Source: Punica granatum
Lineage: Eukaryota; Streptophyta; Magnoliopsida; Myrtales; Lythraceae
Assembly (NCBI RefSeq): GCF_007655135.1
Contig: NC_045132.1
Location: 23,492,354-23,556,353 of the forward strand
Direction of reading: 5' to 3'
Length of the DNA: 64,000 nt
Notes under the pieces: model-generated
What the model saw: the letters and a program-made list of their open reading frames with translations, nothing else
What the model was told of the DNA's origin: nothing
The model's database searches: none
Made by a program: the position numbers and the translations under genes
Shown here: piece after piece, positions 23,430 to 35,957 of the stretch
Numbering within the stretch: the first letter of the stretch is position 1
Layout: every line of letters starts with the position of its first letter

Positions 23430-25340
23430 AAATTCTAATGACTTTCTTGTCTGAACCATTGGTATATGAAATCATTTTAATTGACTGAACCAACGTCATT
23501 ATCACCTAAAATCTAGTTGAGACTCCATTTGAGAGTGTGGTAGAGATTGTATAAGTACTTGTTTTACCGACTTTGACTTTTTAGTATAAGCAATTTTGAT
23601 AAAATTTTGTAAAACATGATTTAGTTAATTTCTATCATTGAAAATATAATTTTCTTTGATAAATTATCCTCTATTTCAGGTATTAATTTTTATTTTAATA
23701 GTCTCAAATTATTATCTTCTAAACATTTTAACTTATTCTAAAATCATCATTTATTTTTTAACAATTATATTTTAGTATTTTTATATTTGCAGGACCACCT
23801 CAAACCAAGCCCTTAGACTGCTATAACAGGCGATGCTTAGGCTCCTATTGTACCCAACCTCCTTAATTGGGACCCCTAGGACGAACCAACCGTGATAAAT
23901 GTCCCAGGTAGTCCCCACCACTGACAACCACCCCCCCCCCCCCACCCCACCCCAAATATTCATCAAATATTATTCATCCATTTTGAATTAGTTTAACATC
24001 CAATCATAATGTTTTATTCATGAACTTATTGTGTGGCCGATTTTATACTTCTTAAATATTCTAATTGAATATTATACCGAAAATGGCTAATTAATAACTC
24101 ACCAAATATTAGCTCAGACCACCCATATTTCACCACTATTATAAGATTATGATAAGATGAGGGTTGACTTTTAACTTTGCCAATTCAAGTGGGCAAGTGA
24201 TTCCCAACATTTCATTCAGGCTGTCTCAAACAGCTGTTCTCCAACCCCCTCACTCATCCATTCCTCAACCAACCCACCATACTTGAGTAGGGAGGAGGAC
24301 GAGGTTCCTTTGAGGAAAATAAGGAGTGAAATTGATAATCCTTGCCTGTAAGCCGAAATCATCTCCCTTCCACATCTCAGTTATCTGTTAACTGACCAAA
24401 CTCTAGGCTACCTCAAGAGCCCCTTGAAGATAAACCAAACCCAAATGCGCACATATAAATAAGGAGTAAAACATTTCTGAGAGACCAGCAAAACAACCAG
24501 CAGGGACTTTTAGGAAGCATGCCGGTTGCAAAAGTGCCCTATACAGGCACCTTACAAATGCAGTTCATACTATAGTGATCGAACCGCAGGGGCACAAGAG
24601 ATTCTGCAAACTCCCGGTTAAACAGCAGAAATGTGGATACAGTCAACTGTTCTCCATAAAGCCAGAGATATTTCGAGACAAAACCTTCAGCAGTTAGTCA
24701 CCACATAATGGTTGTTCACCGGAATCTCATTAACTGTAAACAACAATGCAGGAAAACTTCAAGCGTTCGAACAGAGGACTATTATCCGGAACACCTGAAA
24801 ATACGTTGTCGGCAAACACAACAGCCTAAAATTTCTTAACCATTAGCAGCAGTCAATGCAGTTCTTGATATTCTAAGTCAACTGAAGACGAACCTAATTC
24901 AAGGTCTCTCCTTCAAGCTTAAGCATCAAAGGGCAGGAGACGACATTTAATGGAGAAGACCGCAAGCATTACTTAAGAGAAGCAAGGCGCAAACCCTTCA
25001 ATAATCTGGCTTTTAGCTTGCAGTACATTGCGGGGATAAGAAGATATTACGGCATCCCTCACTGAAGATATACACAGTCAATCCAGAAATGTAATCAAAA
25101 GGAATTGAAATGGGATCATACGCTAAATTTAGCAGGAAGACTGACCAACCCTAATTTTTCCAAAATTTACGCAGTACCTATAATGAGCTGGAACATCTAA
25201 GTGAAGATCCGGGGATGGGGGGTGGTGAGGATCACTCGTCGAAAGATATATGTTATCAAAATGTAGCACATTGGTATAATTGACGAAATCGGAGTCATCA
25301 CAGACAAAAAGGGCATATCACAAAATGTAAACTCAACTGC
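23430..25340. other. Intergenic and DnaJ 3' flank
   Basis: Contains a C-rich run (23931-23952, 13 C then CCCC units). No reading frame with family character was found. Confidence 0.45.
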
Positions 25341-25343
25341 CTA

Positions 25344-27641
25344 TCACTTGCTGTTAGTTTGAAGATAATCCTCCACATCAATTATCTCCGGTGCTCCAGA
25401 TTCCTCTCCATTTTTCTTGCGCCTTTTAACAGCTCGCACGTCATATTCGATATCCGATGTACCTTCATTGACAAATGTTTCCCGATTTTCCGTTTCTTGA
25501 ACAGTCACTGTAGTAGCGTGAATAAGTTCCAGTGGGGTAGCCGCAGGATCGAGCTCCCAGCATCCCCTGGGAGCACCGCGAGCTTCTTTACCTGTAAGCA
25601 GGCGAGAAGGGACATGATGAGAGAATCGGAACATCTCCTCTCTTGGGATTCTTCTGATCTCCTTCGGGTCCAAATGTCGGCAAAATACCGTCTTAAACCC
25701 AGCAACCTTAACTAAGGGAACAACAGTCACCCCTCCTCGCTCTTCATCATAGTCCTCAAGAACTTCCACCATATCGTACTTATGAATAATGTCACCTGTG
25801 GTGGTCTCGTTCCAGTCGGGGGACCAGTTCCTGTAGAGAGCCCAAACATCGCCTTTTCTTGGATATATACAGATGACCCCTCGAGCACCTTTCATCCACC
25901 TGACCTTGTGCGAAAAAGAATTAAGTGAGCTGTTAGTCTCATATTTGCCAACTCTAAATTCCCCGCAGGTTTTCATGAAACCTAAACCAACCCAACTCAA
26001 GGACCCAAACTCGGTGTTACTCTTCGAATTGAGCCAACTAATCTGCAACTTGAAAGGATGCAAGGAGATGACATTCTGAATGAGAGCATAATATCGAGGC
26101 ATTCCATCATTACCATCGTACGCAGCCCAAATCTCATTCTCTCCAAATGATTTCTCGGTCCGGTCTAAGTCAAAATCATGGAAATCTGAGTCTGGTACAT
26201 TGATGCCTGAAACCACCTTTGAAGCACGAGCTTTAGTCCCTGCTTTTTCTGAGTTGACTTCTGCTAAAGGTTCCTCTTCCACTTTACTATGATCCTCTTT
26301 CCTGTCTTCCCTGTTCACTTTAACAGCACCTCCCCATTCATCTAGTTTTTGGCGAATTTTTGTCCTAGCCTTCTCAACAAGTATTCTCTGTAATTCATTC
26401 TGAGGTACTTCTCTAAACATATTGAGCTTAACTGTTCCACCGAACCTACTCATTTCCAAATTTCCTTGTTTCGAAGCAAAAGATTGAATCACACCTGCTC
26501 CACCAAATCCACTCTGAACTCCTGTCTGATCAGTAATGGTTGCTGCATGATTATTCACATCGTTATCACCTGTACTTCGCTTTGCAGCAGTATAAGAGCT
26601 AGCAGTAAGCGCCGTGCCAGCAGGTCCACTACCTTTTTTGTGCGCCTGCTTTCTTCTGAGGGTCTCCTCTCTCTTTGAAGCTGCCTGTGCCTCCTCCCTC
26701 ACCCTCTTCGCTTGCTCGTATGCCTGCTGCACCACAGTCGCAGCCTGAGCAGCAGTTGAAGCACCATTACCGGCACCCTTGAATGGGGCCCAATGGAAGG
26801 TCTGTTGGGTGGAGGAATCATGACCACCAGAAGAAGCCATGTTGTTGCCTCCTTTATTTACTGCCCCCTTACTACTTGCCTGATTTTTCCCACCTTTCTG
26901 ATGAAGAGAAAAATTCCAGGGTTTTGACGATACATTACCGTTTAAAGTTGGCGGGCTTCTTTCTACTGCGTAGAATGGCACGCGGCAATTTGGGCATAAG
27001 AGATTGTGGTTGACATATGCCCTGAGGTACTCAAATTGGGTCTTGCAACGATGACAAACAGTCCAAAAGGTACCGGGCTGTTGCTTCTGAGAAGATTGAG
27101 AATGGCCCGCTCGCTCAGAAGCGGCCTTGTGCACCTTCGTGCTAGGGGGAGGATTCGTACGTTTCGTGAAACTGGAAAAGCCATTGGCACCTGGAGGAGG
27201 GCCAGTTGACCTGGCAGTCGCAGTTGAAACCCTCTGGAATATCCTGGCCCGTCTCTTTTGGTCATATGCTGCTCTCTTAACCTTATCTGACAGCATACTC
27301 AATGCCTCAGAGATGAGCTTAAATGCTCCATCGGCTCCAATGGACTTGTTCTTATCAGGGTGCAGCACTAGAGCGAGCTTCCTGAACTGTTTTCTTATGG
27401 TCTCTTCATCGGCCATTGGACTCACACCGAGTATTCCATACCAATCTGATTCGCCATGAACTTTGTTCTCTGCACTAACATACACATTCAGCGTGGCCAA
27501 CAATTGGTTGATGCCCTCAAGCTCAGGATACAAACTTTGAGCCTTGAGGGCGAATTTCTTTGCCCCCGCCATGTCCTTTGCCGTGAACTTCTTCTCCGCA
27601 ATCTCCTTTGCCCTCGTGGCCTCATCTTTATTACACTCCAT
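25344..27641 (-). CDS. DnaJ (HSP40) protein with C-terminal DUF3444, intronless
   Basis: A single open frame of 765 codons starts at 27641 and ends TGA at 25344. The N-terminus (1-60) is a helical repeat-like region typical of this plant subgroup. The J domain is at about 65-131, with the Hsp70-stimulating HPD at 94-96 (LVLHPDKNKS). A zinc-ribbon-like segment follows: TFWTVCHRCKTQFEYLRAYV..LCPNCRVPFY, Cys 196/199/216/219. A low-complexity Ser/Gly/Ala middle with a coiled stretch (QAYEQAKRVREEAQAASKRE) leads to DUF3444 at about 490-710 (FGENEIWAAYDGNDGMPRYY, FSHKVRW, GDVWALYRNWSPDW). Members are presumed Hsp70 co-chaperones of nucleus/cytosol; the role of DUF3444 is unknown. The gene lies tail to tail with nothing close and is likely preceded by a 5' UTR intron. 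Confidence 0.95.
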   Translation of the reverse strand: MECNKDEATRAKEIAEKKFTAKDMAGAKKFALKAQSLYPELEGINQLLATLNVYVSAENKVHGESDWYGILGVSPMADEETIRKQFRKLALVLHPDKNKSIGADGAFKLISEALSMLSDKVKRAAYDQKRRARIFQRVSTATARSTGPPPGANGFSSFTKRTNPPPSTKVHKAASERAGHSQSSQKQQPGTFWTVCHRCKTQFEYLRAYVNHNLLCPNCRVPFYAVERSPPTLNGNVSSKPWNFSLHQKGGKNQASSKGAVNKGGNNMASSGGHDSSTQQTFHWAPFKGAGNGASTAAQAATVVQQAYEQAKRVREEAQAASKREETLRRKQAHKKGSGPAGTALTASSYTAAKRSTGDNDVNNHAATITDQTGVQSGFGGAGVIQSFASKQGNLEMSRFGGTVKLNMFREVPQNELQRILVEKARTKIRQKLDEWGGAVKVNREDRKEDHSKVEEEPLAEVNSEKAGTKARASKVVSGINVPDSDFHDFDLDRTEKSFGENEIWAAYDGNDGMPRYYALIQNVISLHPFKLQISWLNSKSNTEFGSLSWVGLGFMKTCGEFRVGKYETNSSLNSFSHKVRWMKGARGVICIYPRKGDVWALYRNWSPDWNETTTGDIIHKYDMVEVLEDYDEERGGVTVVPLVKVAGFKTVFCRHLDPKEIRRIPREEMFRFSHHVPSRLLTGKEARGAPRGCWELDPAATPLELIHATTVTVQETENRETFVNEGTSDIEYDVRAVKRRKKNGEESGAPEIIDVEDYLQTNSK

Positions 27642-28330
27642 TCCAACGGCCTATCCCGGCCGTTAGAACTATTTAAATTCTCCAAATTCGCCAACAAATC
27701 CCCCGTTTACAACAACAAATTTCAATGGCTACAGGATCCTCTGTTCCAACAGTTCTGCGGACTCGATGCTTCGGGAAAAGAAAAGGGAAAATGCAAGAAC
27801 AGTTTAGCACTAACTTCCACAGAAACTCAACATGTAAACAGCAATTAATCGAGAAACTTCTAGCAGCAGGACAGACTTCCATTTCAGCACAACGTTACCA
27901 TATAAGACGAACAGATTGGGAGGGAATTTAAAAATAAATAAATAAATAAAATTGTCGTTTCGATTGACAAAATGCCAGAGAAAATCCTCGACAGTTGAAG
28001 GAAATGGACAACAAATCTAGCAAGTCAATCTATACGAAACCGGTTAAAAGCAAAGCAAATCTTCAGCAGATCTACGAGACGAAGTCCTAGATCAGCTCAG
28101 CCCATAAGAATCCCCACTAACCCAGCAACCGCACCTGAACGAAACCCTCAAACGGGCCCCGATCACTGTTCACGCAAGTCCAACGTCGCAGAGCGAGGAA
28201 GGCAAATCGATTTTTACCTCTAATCACAGCTAACGCCGGCGTTGACGGTTGGGGAGCCCGGGAATCCTCAGAGACGCCATGAACGACGTAGCTTCGTCAT
28301 CATCATCAATCCCGTCGCCGGTTGTATTTT
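27642..28330 (-). other. Probable 5' leader and promoter-proximal region of the DnaJ gene
   Basis: On the minus strand a donor-like GTTAGCTGTGATTAGAG|GTAAAAATC lies near 28216. An acceptor-like GGATAG precedes the ATG by about 9 nt (near 27651). A 5' UTR intron of about 560 nt is therefore plausible, as is common in this family, but it is not proved. Confidence 0.35.
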
Positions 28331-30330
28331 CCTTTCTGCCCCTCGATATATCGGCCGGGCAGAATCAAAAGCAATCCCTCAAACCGGGACGTGTTGTCAA
28401 ATGGAAGGCTTTTGCACGGTGAGGGCTTGTAGTTCTGCTCTTATTCTAAAGAACCCAAACCTGCCACCACATTGCCCTAACCATGGTTAGTTTTTACCCT
28501 CGGGTCAGGTCTTCCCAACTCCCCGGACCTCGTAATGCGAGTAACCATTGCGTTGTTGAATCGTGAAAAAAATAATGAATAATTGATATAATTTAGAATT
28601 CAAAATTAAATTGAATAGTTAAAAACATTGAAGAAAAAAAATAATGATTGTATTGTTGAATTGAAGGTAAGTGAAGTAGAGTTAAAAAAAAATTGAAACC
28701 AAACGGGGCAGAGTATCTACGAATGTCGCTGGACATGCATGCAGTCGAAGGGATGAAACATAAGATTCTCATCTAAAGTGAATTTAAACATACTATGATA
28801 TTCGATACGTTATTATTAATTTTTCAGACATAATTTTGAAACATATAAAATGATTTCTTTTTTGCGCCTCAATAGGCTCACCGTCGTTGGAGTAGCAAAC
28901 TTTACCTACTTTGGCAATTTGGCCTACGACTTATCGGTTATGAATATGATCCGATCCTTTACAATAAGATCCTTTATGTTTCCGATACACAATCTTGGTG
29001 AAGTTAGATATGATCCTGGTTTATAAAGAAAACCATCTTTAGATGGACATCCAATCGTACAGTATAACATTTCCCGATCATACGGAGTTTGACATATTAT
29101 CCGTTCATTAGACATACGTTTAACTTGATAAAGAAAAGAAAACACGTATAAATAATTTACGAATTTTACGACACTGGACATTATATATGTTGGCTAGGCG
29201 GATATTTTTCCTTGCACCTTCCACGACACAAACCTCAACTATTCCAGCCCACCTGAACCCCATAAATACTCATTGGTTGTTAATGTTGTGGCAAAGCCAT
29301 AGGTCATCAAGGAAGCGTCTTCCGATCTGCTTGGGCCTCCGGCTCGAAGTTTTTAAAAAAAAAATCCAAAAGATAAATTCTGATATTTCTGTTAGGTCTA
29401 TGTCAACATGTTATTATAAGATAAGACATCGTTTAGTATTCCGAGATCATTACTATTTCTCTTTTATACGATATAAAGCCCAAAGATCTTTTCATCTCAC
29501 TTTCTACGACCATCCATGTTGTATATATCCCTATTATAATATATAAAAGTCTACAAAGGATTATGAGAATTTGTTTCTTACAAACTCTCGACTCATGATT
29601 TAGTTGTTTTATAGAGTTGTTCGAAAATTTCAATTTCAAATGAGAAGATTTATGTATTTGTCTTTTCAAATTTTAATTAAATGAATTTTGGCCATATTTT
29701 ATTTGATATATTATATTCAACGAACTTGCAATATATTTTCATATTATTTGTATGTATCGGTATATGATTATGAGCCTTTTTAAAAAATGATTCTCGAATA
29801 TTAAAAACTCATCAAAATACGAATATTTTTTCAAATTCAATGCACCAAAAATCCTATAAATTGCGGACTAGGAAACTCGTTTTATACATATATCTTCTAT
29901 TTGTTTAAGTTTTTTAGAGACATTTACTCTTATATATGATATTTCCTTTTTTTTGGTGGGAACATGGTGTTTCTCCAAGGTAGATTTACTCTCTCTCTCT
30001 ATCTCTCTCTATATATATATATATATATTGGTTGCTTTATTATAAAGATTAGAGTAGATATTTATTTTATTTTCTTATTTTTATTCCTTCGCGTAATATA
30101 TATTGATTATTTACATTTGATTTTTTTTTGGATAAGCACATTTGATGATGTAAGTATTGATAAAATATGACTAGATAAAGAGTATGTAACCTAATTTTAA
30201 TTAATGAAAACCGATAAATCGAGACTAAAATTATAAGTTTATTGATAACTACTACTTATCAACTTATCCCTCACTCCCACTTGCCATTTTTTTTTCTCTT
30301 CATTATGTTCCTCCCTCCCCAATTTTTAAA
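28331..30330. other. Start of gene-poor AT-rich region
   Basis: After the DnaJ leader no coding frame is credible. Short open frames (29181-28924 and 29669-29433 minus; 29187-29546 plus) lack family signatures and ordinary codon bias. Confidence 0.45.
28545..28712. repeat. Fragment of AT-rich inverted-repeat element
   Basis: Contains AATGATTGTATTGTTGAATT, the signature phrase of the family, and ends GAAACCAAACGGGGC, matching the GTTTGGTTT terminal motif. The other terminus is not intact. Confidence 0.45.
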
Positions 30331-30334
30331 TTAT

Positions 30335-30430
30335 TTTTTGGCGTGAACCTTGATATCAAGAAGCCCAATTGATTCCCGACTAATTCAATCGAATTAATTC
30401 GGCCCACTAAAGGGTTATATTCTTTCAGTG
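30335..30430 (-). repeat. SINE 3' fragment (copy 4, inverted)
   Basis: The + strand GCGTGAACCTTGATATCAAG..CCCAATTGATTCCCGACTAATTC..CCCACTAAAGGG is the reverse complement of the 3' half of the SINE copies at 19041 and 35958. The head with the A and B boxes is absent. Confidence 0.5.
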
Positions 30431-30530
30431 TAAATTTTATATATTCTTAATTTTTAAATTCAAATTCTACAGTAGTGCTCTTGTCTAATTACTATAGTAA
30501 GACTCTACTAAATATTTAAGAGCGTGAAGG

Positions 30531-30862
30531 GTCCTCCTCTTTTTTTTTTTCTATTTCAATTTTTAACTTAATTTAACTTCATTCTCTTTCAATTCAACAA
30601 TACAATCATTATTCTTTTTTTATCTTTTTTTTTCAAATTCTCACATATTTTTTCTTATATATTATTATAATTAATTTTTAATACTAAACCATCTCAACTA
30701 TTTAACAATTTTTCTTCAATTCAACAACATAATCATTATTTTTTTTTATCTTATTCTTTAAATACTCTCACATACTTTTACCAATTACTTTTGTTTTCAT
30801 CTCTTCAAATCAAACTAAATCAAATTAAATCAAACTTGACTCCGTTACTAAACGTAACATAA
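30531..30862. repeat. AT-rich inverted-repeat element (reverse orientation)
   Basis: Contains AATTCAACAATACAATCATT and, further on, AATTCAACAACATAATCATT, the reverse complement of the family phrase. It ends near ACTAAACGTAAC, resembling the other ends. Non-coding. Confidence 0.45.
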
Positions 30863-30864
30863 AA

Positions 30865-32220
30865 TTTTTAATGTGACCGTGATTAGCCCCTCCTTTCAAG
30901 TACTATTTCATAAATTTAAAGAATATATTAACAAAAAGTGGAAAATCTAACATACTATTTACGATATAGTAGTAATTTCAATAATATTTTCAATAATCTT
31001 ACGTATTTTACTCTTCATCATTAGCAATATATATGTAAATGTTATTTATAAAATATCAATTAAAAGTCCATTTCGGGGCAGTCAAAATCGAGTTTCGAAG
31101 TAGAAAAGGTGGAGGATCTACAAAATCGAAACGTAAAATTGGATCGTAAAACTGTAAATTTTTTGGATAGTGAATATAGTACTTCGAAAATAATTCTATA
31201 CATATTTTCATGAGTTATAACCTTATTTGAGATAAAATTGCTTGTCATTTTACATTATTACTAATATCCTATAAAAACAACCAAATATTTTATTCTTGTT
31301 ATAATTTCTTTAGATATGCTCAAATGACCCATTCTCAAAATGAGAATATTTATAACCTTATTTCGGTCCGGTATGGAATGAACTTATAGTCACGACTCGA
31401 TCATCGGATTATAGATTATAAGTTCATAACCCTAGCCCATTCCCATTTTGGGCGGAACATATCTGCTAATTCTTTGATTCCAGTTAGTAAGAGAGAACTC
31501 TGCCTTAATGTGAACTTGCCAGAGTATGATTAACTTTTGGATTTGAAATCACAGCTTATATACTTGTATGGGCCATAATTTACAAGAACATTTTGTAGTC
31601 TTGGTAAGAAGAGGACGGGTTCCTCTCCTTGTTCTTTTCTATTTCAATTTTTTGATTATTATATGATGATTGTTGAACTTTCCATGAATGTCAATTTTGA
31701 ACAAAAAGTGAGGGTATAAGAAGTTATAAATAAGTTCTTCATTTTTCTAAGCCGTAAAAGCTAAAAGGTCTATCAATCAACTTAATTTGGGATGAAAATA
31801 TGATAAATTGGTTCAATATTTGACTCGGTAGTATCAAGTTTCTACTGATTTTAGTGACAAACTCGCATTTCTGCACGAGTCTACTAAATTTAAGTTTCTA
31901 TGGCAAATTGACTCGCCATGAAATATAAAAACGTAAAATCGTAAATTTTAAGAGACAAATTCGAGTTTGTAATAGCATTGATCGATTCATTATATTTGAA
32001 AAATATATTATCCAAAATATTAATTAAAATATATAAATATCCAGTCTCGTACAATCCGCGACAGGTAGACCGATTTATTTATCATTCTCCTTCTTTTCAG
32101 GAAAGGTTACAAATTTAATATATATATATATACACCCATGTACTCTTCGAAGAAAATCCCCGTCCACGTTTTCTTTTTTATTCATTTTTTCCTATTATAA
32201 GAACTTTAAATTCCAAGTAA
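30865..32220. other. AT-rich intergenic, nothing recognised
   Basis: Only short chance frames and a (TA)n run at about 32117-32130. Confidence 0.4.
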
Positions 32221-32228
32221 TCATATAG

Positions 32229-32402
32229 CTAACGTGAGATGGTTCAAGCAGTTCGACTCTTAATCCTCTTAAGTAAGGTTTTGAGTTCAAGTCTTGTGAA
32301 TAGAGAAAATCTACGTTATGAGAGTTTTACTCCTTAGTGAGCCAACCTAACTTGAATGGATTAGTTGAAATCCATTGAAGTTACGAATACCGAAGTGAAA
32401 AC
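32229..32402 (+). repeat. tRNA-derived SINE copy 5
   Basis: A box TGGTTCAAGCAG, B-box region TTGAGTTCAAGTCTTG, body GAATAGAGAAAATCTACG and GAGAGTTTTACTCCTTAGTG, then GAATGGATTAGTTGAAATCC and AATACCGAAGTG. Forward strand, nearly full length. Confidence 0.65.
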
Positions 32403-33460
32403 TGAATAATCATATAACCAAAATGTTATTGCACACGCACTCATACATTTAAAATATTTTGTTCGCAAGTTATATTTCGCATATGTACCATGCTATATAT
32501 AGGCCAAAAGAAGTATTGCGATCATCTCGAGATGTTTTTGTATGCCTCGCCTTGAACCATTTGGTTCCCTCTGGATTATGAGAAAGTCTTGCGTATAACG
32601 GTTATATGTAGTGGAAATTCACGCGAAAAAATTACAAAACACTTAAAAATTATAGTTTTGCGATATTTCTAAGAACCAATATAAATTAGGATAACATAGA
32701 GGGTTGTGATTTTGCCAAGTGGATTTCATTACAGGCGGCGGTTACATTTTCTCTTGGATTTTGATGCTTTTGATCTGCTTGGGCTGTGCATGGGCTTCCC
32801 TTTTCAAGGCTCAAAGGCTTCGAAAACCCATGTGAAAGCCCAATTGAATTTGAATGGGCTTTGGCTGCAGCTCAACGTCTTTCATGGTGACAATCAAAAC
32901 CCGACTTCAGCCTATCGCACCATAGCGCGGTCAATCCGAGCTCGAACGATATCGATACGCTTTAGCCTAAAATAGAAAACACAAGGTTCACAGATAAAAA
33001 GAAAACACAAGATCCTTTTGTCAAACATTATCGACGCGGAAACGTTGCCTGTCAGTCGGACTCGGAATCGACACGAATAAACATCAGTTCGACAAGCCAA
33101 CACTAGCTACTTATAATTGATCCTTTTTCCCTCTCTCTCTTGGGATGGGGGAGAGAGATTCCTCGACTATGACACGTGGCGCACTTCTATCAGTTGGAAG
33201 CTTCATTTTCCAAATCCTGCAATCATTCTTTGTCCTCATGTAATTAGGCCTTTTTTTCTTATCCCTTGACGTTAACTCAAACGAAATAATTAAAACGAAG
33301 GTGGGGTGTTTGGGTGGGGTCCAACGGTCGAATTACAAGTAATTAATATAAGTTTTTTTTTTCAATTCAAGTGTTTAATAATTTAATTCAAATATTTAGT
33401 ATTTTGTATCATCTATTATAAATAACAAAAGTATTAAACACTTGAATTAAAATACTAAGG
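32403..33460. other. Intergenic, no gene seen
   Basis: A somewhat G/C-richer patch (32700-33180) has an open frame at 32706-32975, but I recognise no family and see no splice-supported extension. Confidence 0.4.
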
Positions 33461-33465
33461 TTTTG

Positions 33466-33772
33466 TTTGGTTTTTAAATCTAAATTTTACTCAACTCATT
33501 TTTTTTCATCAATTTAACAACACAATCATTATATTTTTATCTTTTTTCTCTAATTAAATAATAAATTCTACTTTTTAATCATTTTAATAATAAATTTTCT
33601 ATCTACTTTAACATGTACATATACATATCAATTTTTTAATAACACTTTCACATCTATATATATATACTTATATATATTCATACACATCAATATATTTGTC
33701 AATATTTGTAATCATTGCACAAAATCAAGTTGAGTTGGATCATTATCCAGCTCCAAAACACAAACACAAGCT
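33466..33772. repeat. AT-rich inverted-repeat element
   Basis: Begins AGGTTTTGTTTGGTTTTTAAA and ends CCAAAACACAAACACAAGC, with AACAACACAATCATTATA inside. Its right part (ATTGCACAAAATCAAGTTGA) recurs at 40675 inside the element at 40282. Confidence 0.5.
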
Positions 33773-33887
33773 AATATAGCATTTGGTCCACTCCACTCCA
33801 ACTATGTATATATATATATATATAAATATATATTTATTTATTTATTTATTTATTTGGGATATAATAATGGGGTTGGGGGAGAAAATA

Positions 33888-34155
33888 AAATATTAATAAT
33901 TGTGTTATTGAATTATGAGAAAAAATAAGAAAAAGTAATGAATTGTTGAGGGAAAGTAATGATTATATTATTGAATTATGTGAAAAATAATAAATAATTG
34001 AGAGAATTTAGTATTAAAAATTGAATTGAATGATAAGAAAAAAAAATTGAAAAAAAAGAGAAAAAGTAATGATTGTGTTGTTGAATTGAAAATAAAGTAA
34101 AGTGGAGTTAAGTGGAGCGGAGTGAAATAAATTAAACACTAAAACCAAACAAAGT
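33888..34155. repeat. AT-rich inverted-repeat element
   Basis: Carries repeated units like AGTAATGATTGTGTTGTTGA and ends ACTAAAACCAAACAAAG. A (TTTA)n run lies just to its left (about 33832-33855). Confidence 0.45.
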
Positions 34156-34195
34156 ATACTCAAACTGGAATACTATAAATTTGGAAACAAAATCA

Positions 34196-34472
34196 AATTA
34201 AAGTTAACTTTATTTTACTTTTTCCTCAATTCAACAACACAATCATTATTTTTTATTTAATTTAATAGTAAATTCTCTCACATACTTTTATTATTTATTT
34301 TTTAATTTTAAATTATCTCGACTATTTATTATTTTTTTATCAATTCAATAATATAATTATCACTTTTCAATTTTCTTCTATAATATTAACAATAAATTTT
34401 TCCAATTATTTTTGTTTTTATCTCATGAAATCAAACTAAATCAAATTTTATTCTATTACTAGACGCAATATA
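34196..34472. repeat. AT-rich inverted-repeat element (reverse orientation)
   Basis: Contains CAATTCAACAACACAATCAT and related units in reverse orientation to its neighbour at 33888, so the two together form a head-to-head pair of the same family. Confidence 0.45.
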
Positions 34473-34479
34473 AAATGTC

Positions 34480-35950
34480 ACGTAACACCAAGTTATGTAA
34501 GAATTTTCTTTTTTCTTTTTTCCGATTCCTTGATGTTAACTCAAAGGAAATAATTAAAACAAACAGTGGGGGTTTGGGTGGGACCCAACGGTCGAATTAC
34601 ACCTGGAGCCAGTTCCCAGTTCACTCGAGGAGAGTCTTCGGGCCACCTCAATTATTTGCCTCTCTCTCTCTCTCTCTCTCGCTATCGCACGGCTCATATT
34701 TTTTGAAATGCGACTTGAGCTGGCTCTCTTTTGATGTCTCGGTGACTTTGAAAGGGGAGGCACGATAGGGGGAAAATATGCCTACGCTGTCAAATGATGA
34801 TGATATGAGCTTAGGTTGCAATATATGCAACAAACCATTATCGCATGACATTGTCCCATTGCAAAAGGAGCTCCCAATTTCGGTCCGACATTACTGCAGT
34901 GATGAAAGAGACGATATATAGTTAATAATGTCCAATCGATGATCATCAAGCAAGCAATACGAGCGGCGCATGCATATTGCTTTTTTACAATGGAATGTAC
35001 AGTGCTACATTCCGTTTCTGCCAGCTAATAAGTTATCGGTCGTTCAGAAAGTACAAATTTAAATGCATAACCAACACGCAACTAAAAAAGAAAAAAGAAA
35101 AAAAGGCTGCCGGCCAGTATGGAATATTAATGTAATGCTTTGAGAAGGCAGTTCTTTAATTAGTTTCAAGAGCACTTGAAAATTGAAGAACACGATTTAT
35201 CAATAGAATCCATATATCGAATGATAAAAGGGAGGGCTGACTGTATATATTTTGCAATAATAAGATCGACTAACTTTGGTTACAGAGAGATCCATCTAAG
35301 AGGTATTATTAATCCGAGTCCGTCAACGGTGAACCAGCAAAATGAAGCAACTTATTTCTTGGTGCCGTGGGCGGAGTTCTTTTGGTTGGGAGGTCCTTAT
35401 CCACCTTGTTTGTTAAAAGACTGAGACACATAATATGAAAATGTTTGAATTAATCGATCAGATGAATCATAATCCTCCTAACTTTGGGTGATTTGATGTT
35501 CCCTTTTTCTTCTTTTTGCTGGAATAAACAGCAATGATTGAAACAACCATTTGCTGGCCTGCAGATTTCCAAACATTTCGGTGGACCTCAGTCCTACGTA
35601 TGAATTATATACAAGTGAAGACTTTCGAATAACAAGCAATTAAGGCTTCTAATTAATACATGCACACATGGCTTATATGCATTTATTATATATATATATA
35701 TATATATTACACGCGTATATATATATTATACATATATTTTAGTTACGAGATAGCTCCATCAGTCTAGTATAAAAGAACATAAAAATAATAAAAGGATAAT
35801 AATTGTCCTATCATAAAAATTGAATTTGAAACATCCAAATTACAATTGTAATATTGTCAGTTTATTACATCTCTTTTATTATATTTATCGATTACAAGAG
35901 ATGTCTACGGATCTAGTACAAAAAACTAGAAATCCTAATAATAATTAATA
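34480..35950. other. Intergenic, no gene seen
   Basis: Contains a (CT)n tract (34661-34682) and (TA)n runs (35687-35730). The open frame at 35176-35424 has no recognisable family. Confidence 0.4.
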
Positions 35951-35957
35951 AAGGGGC

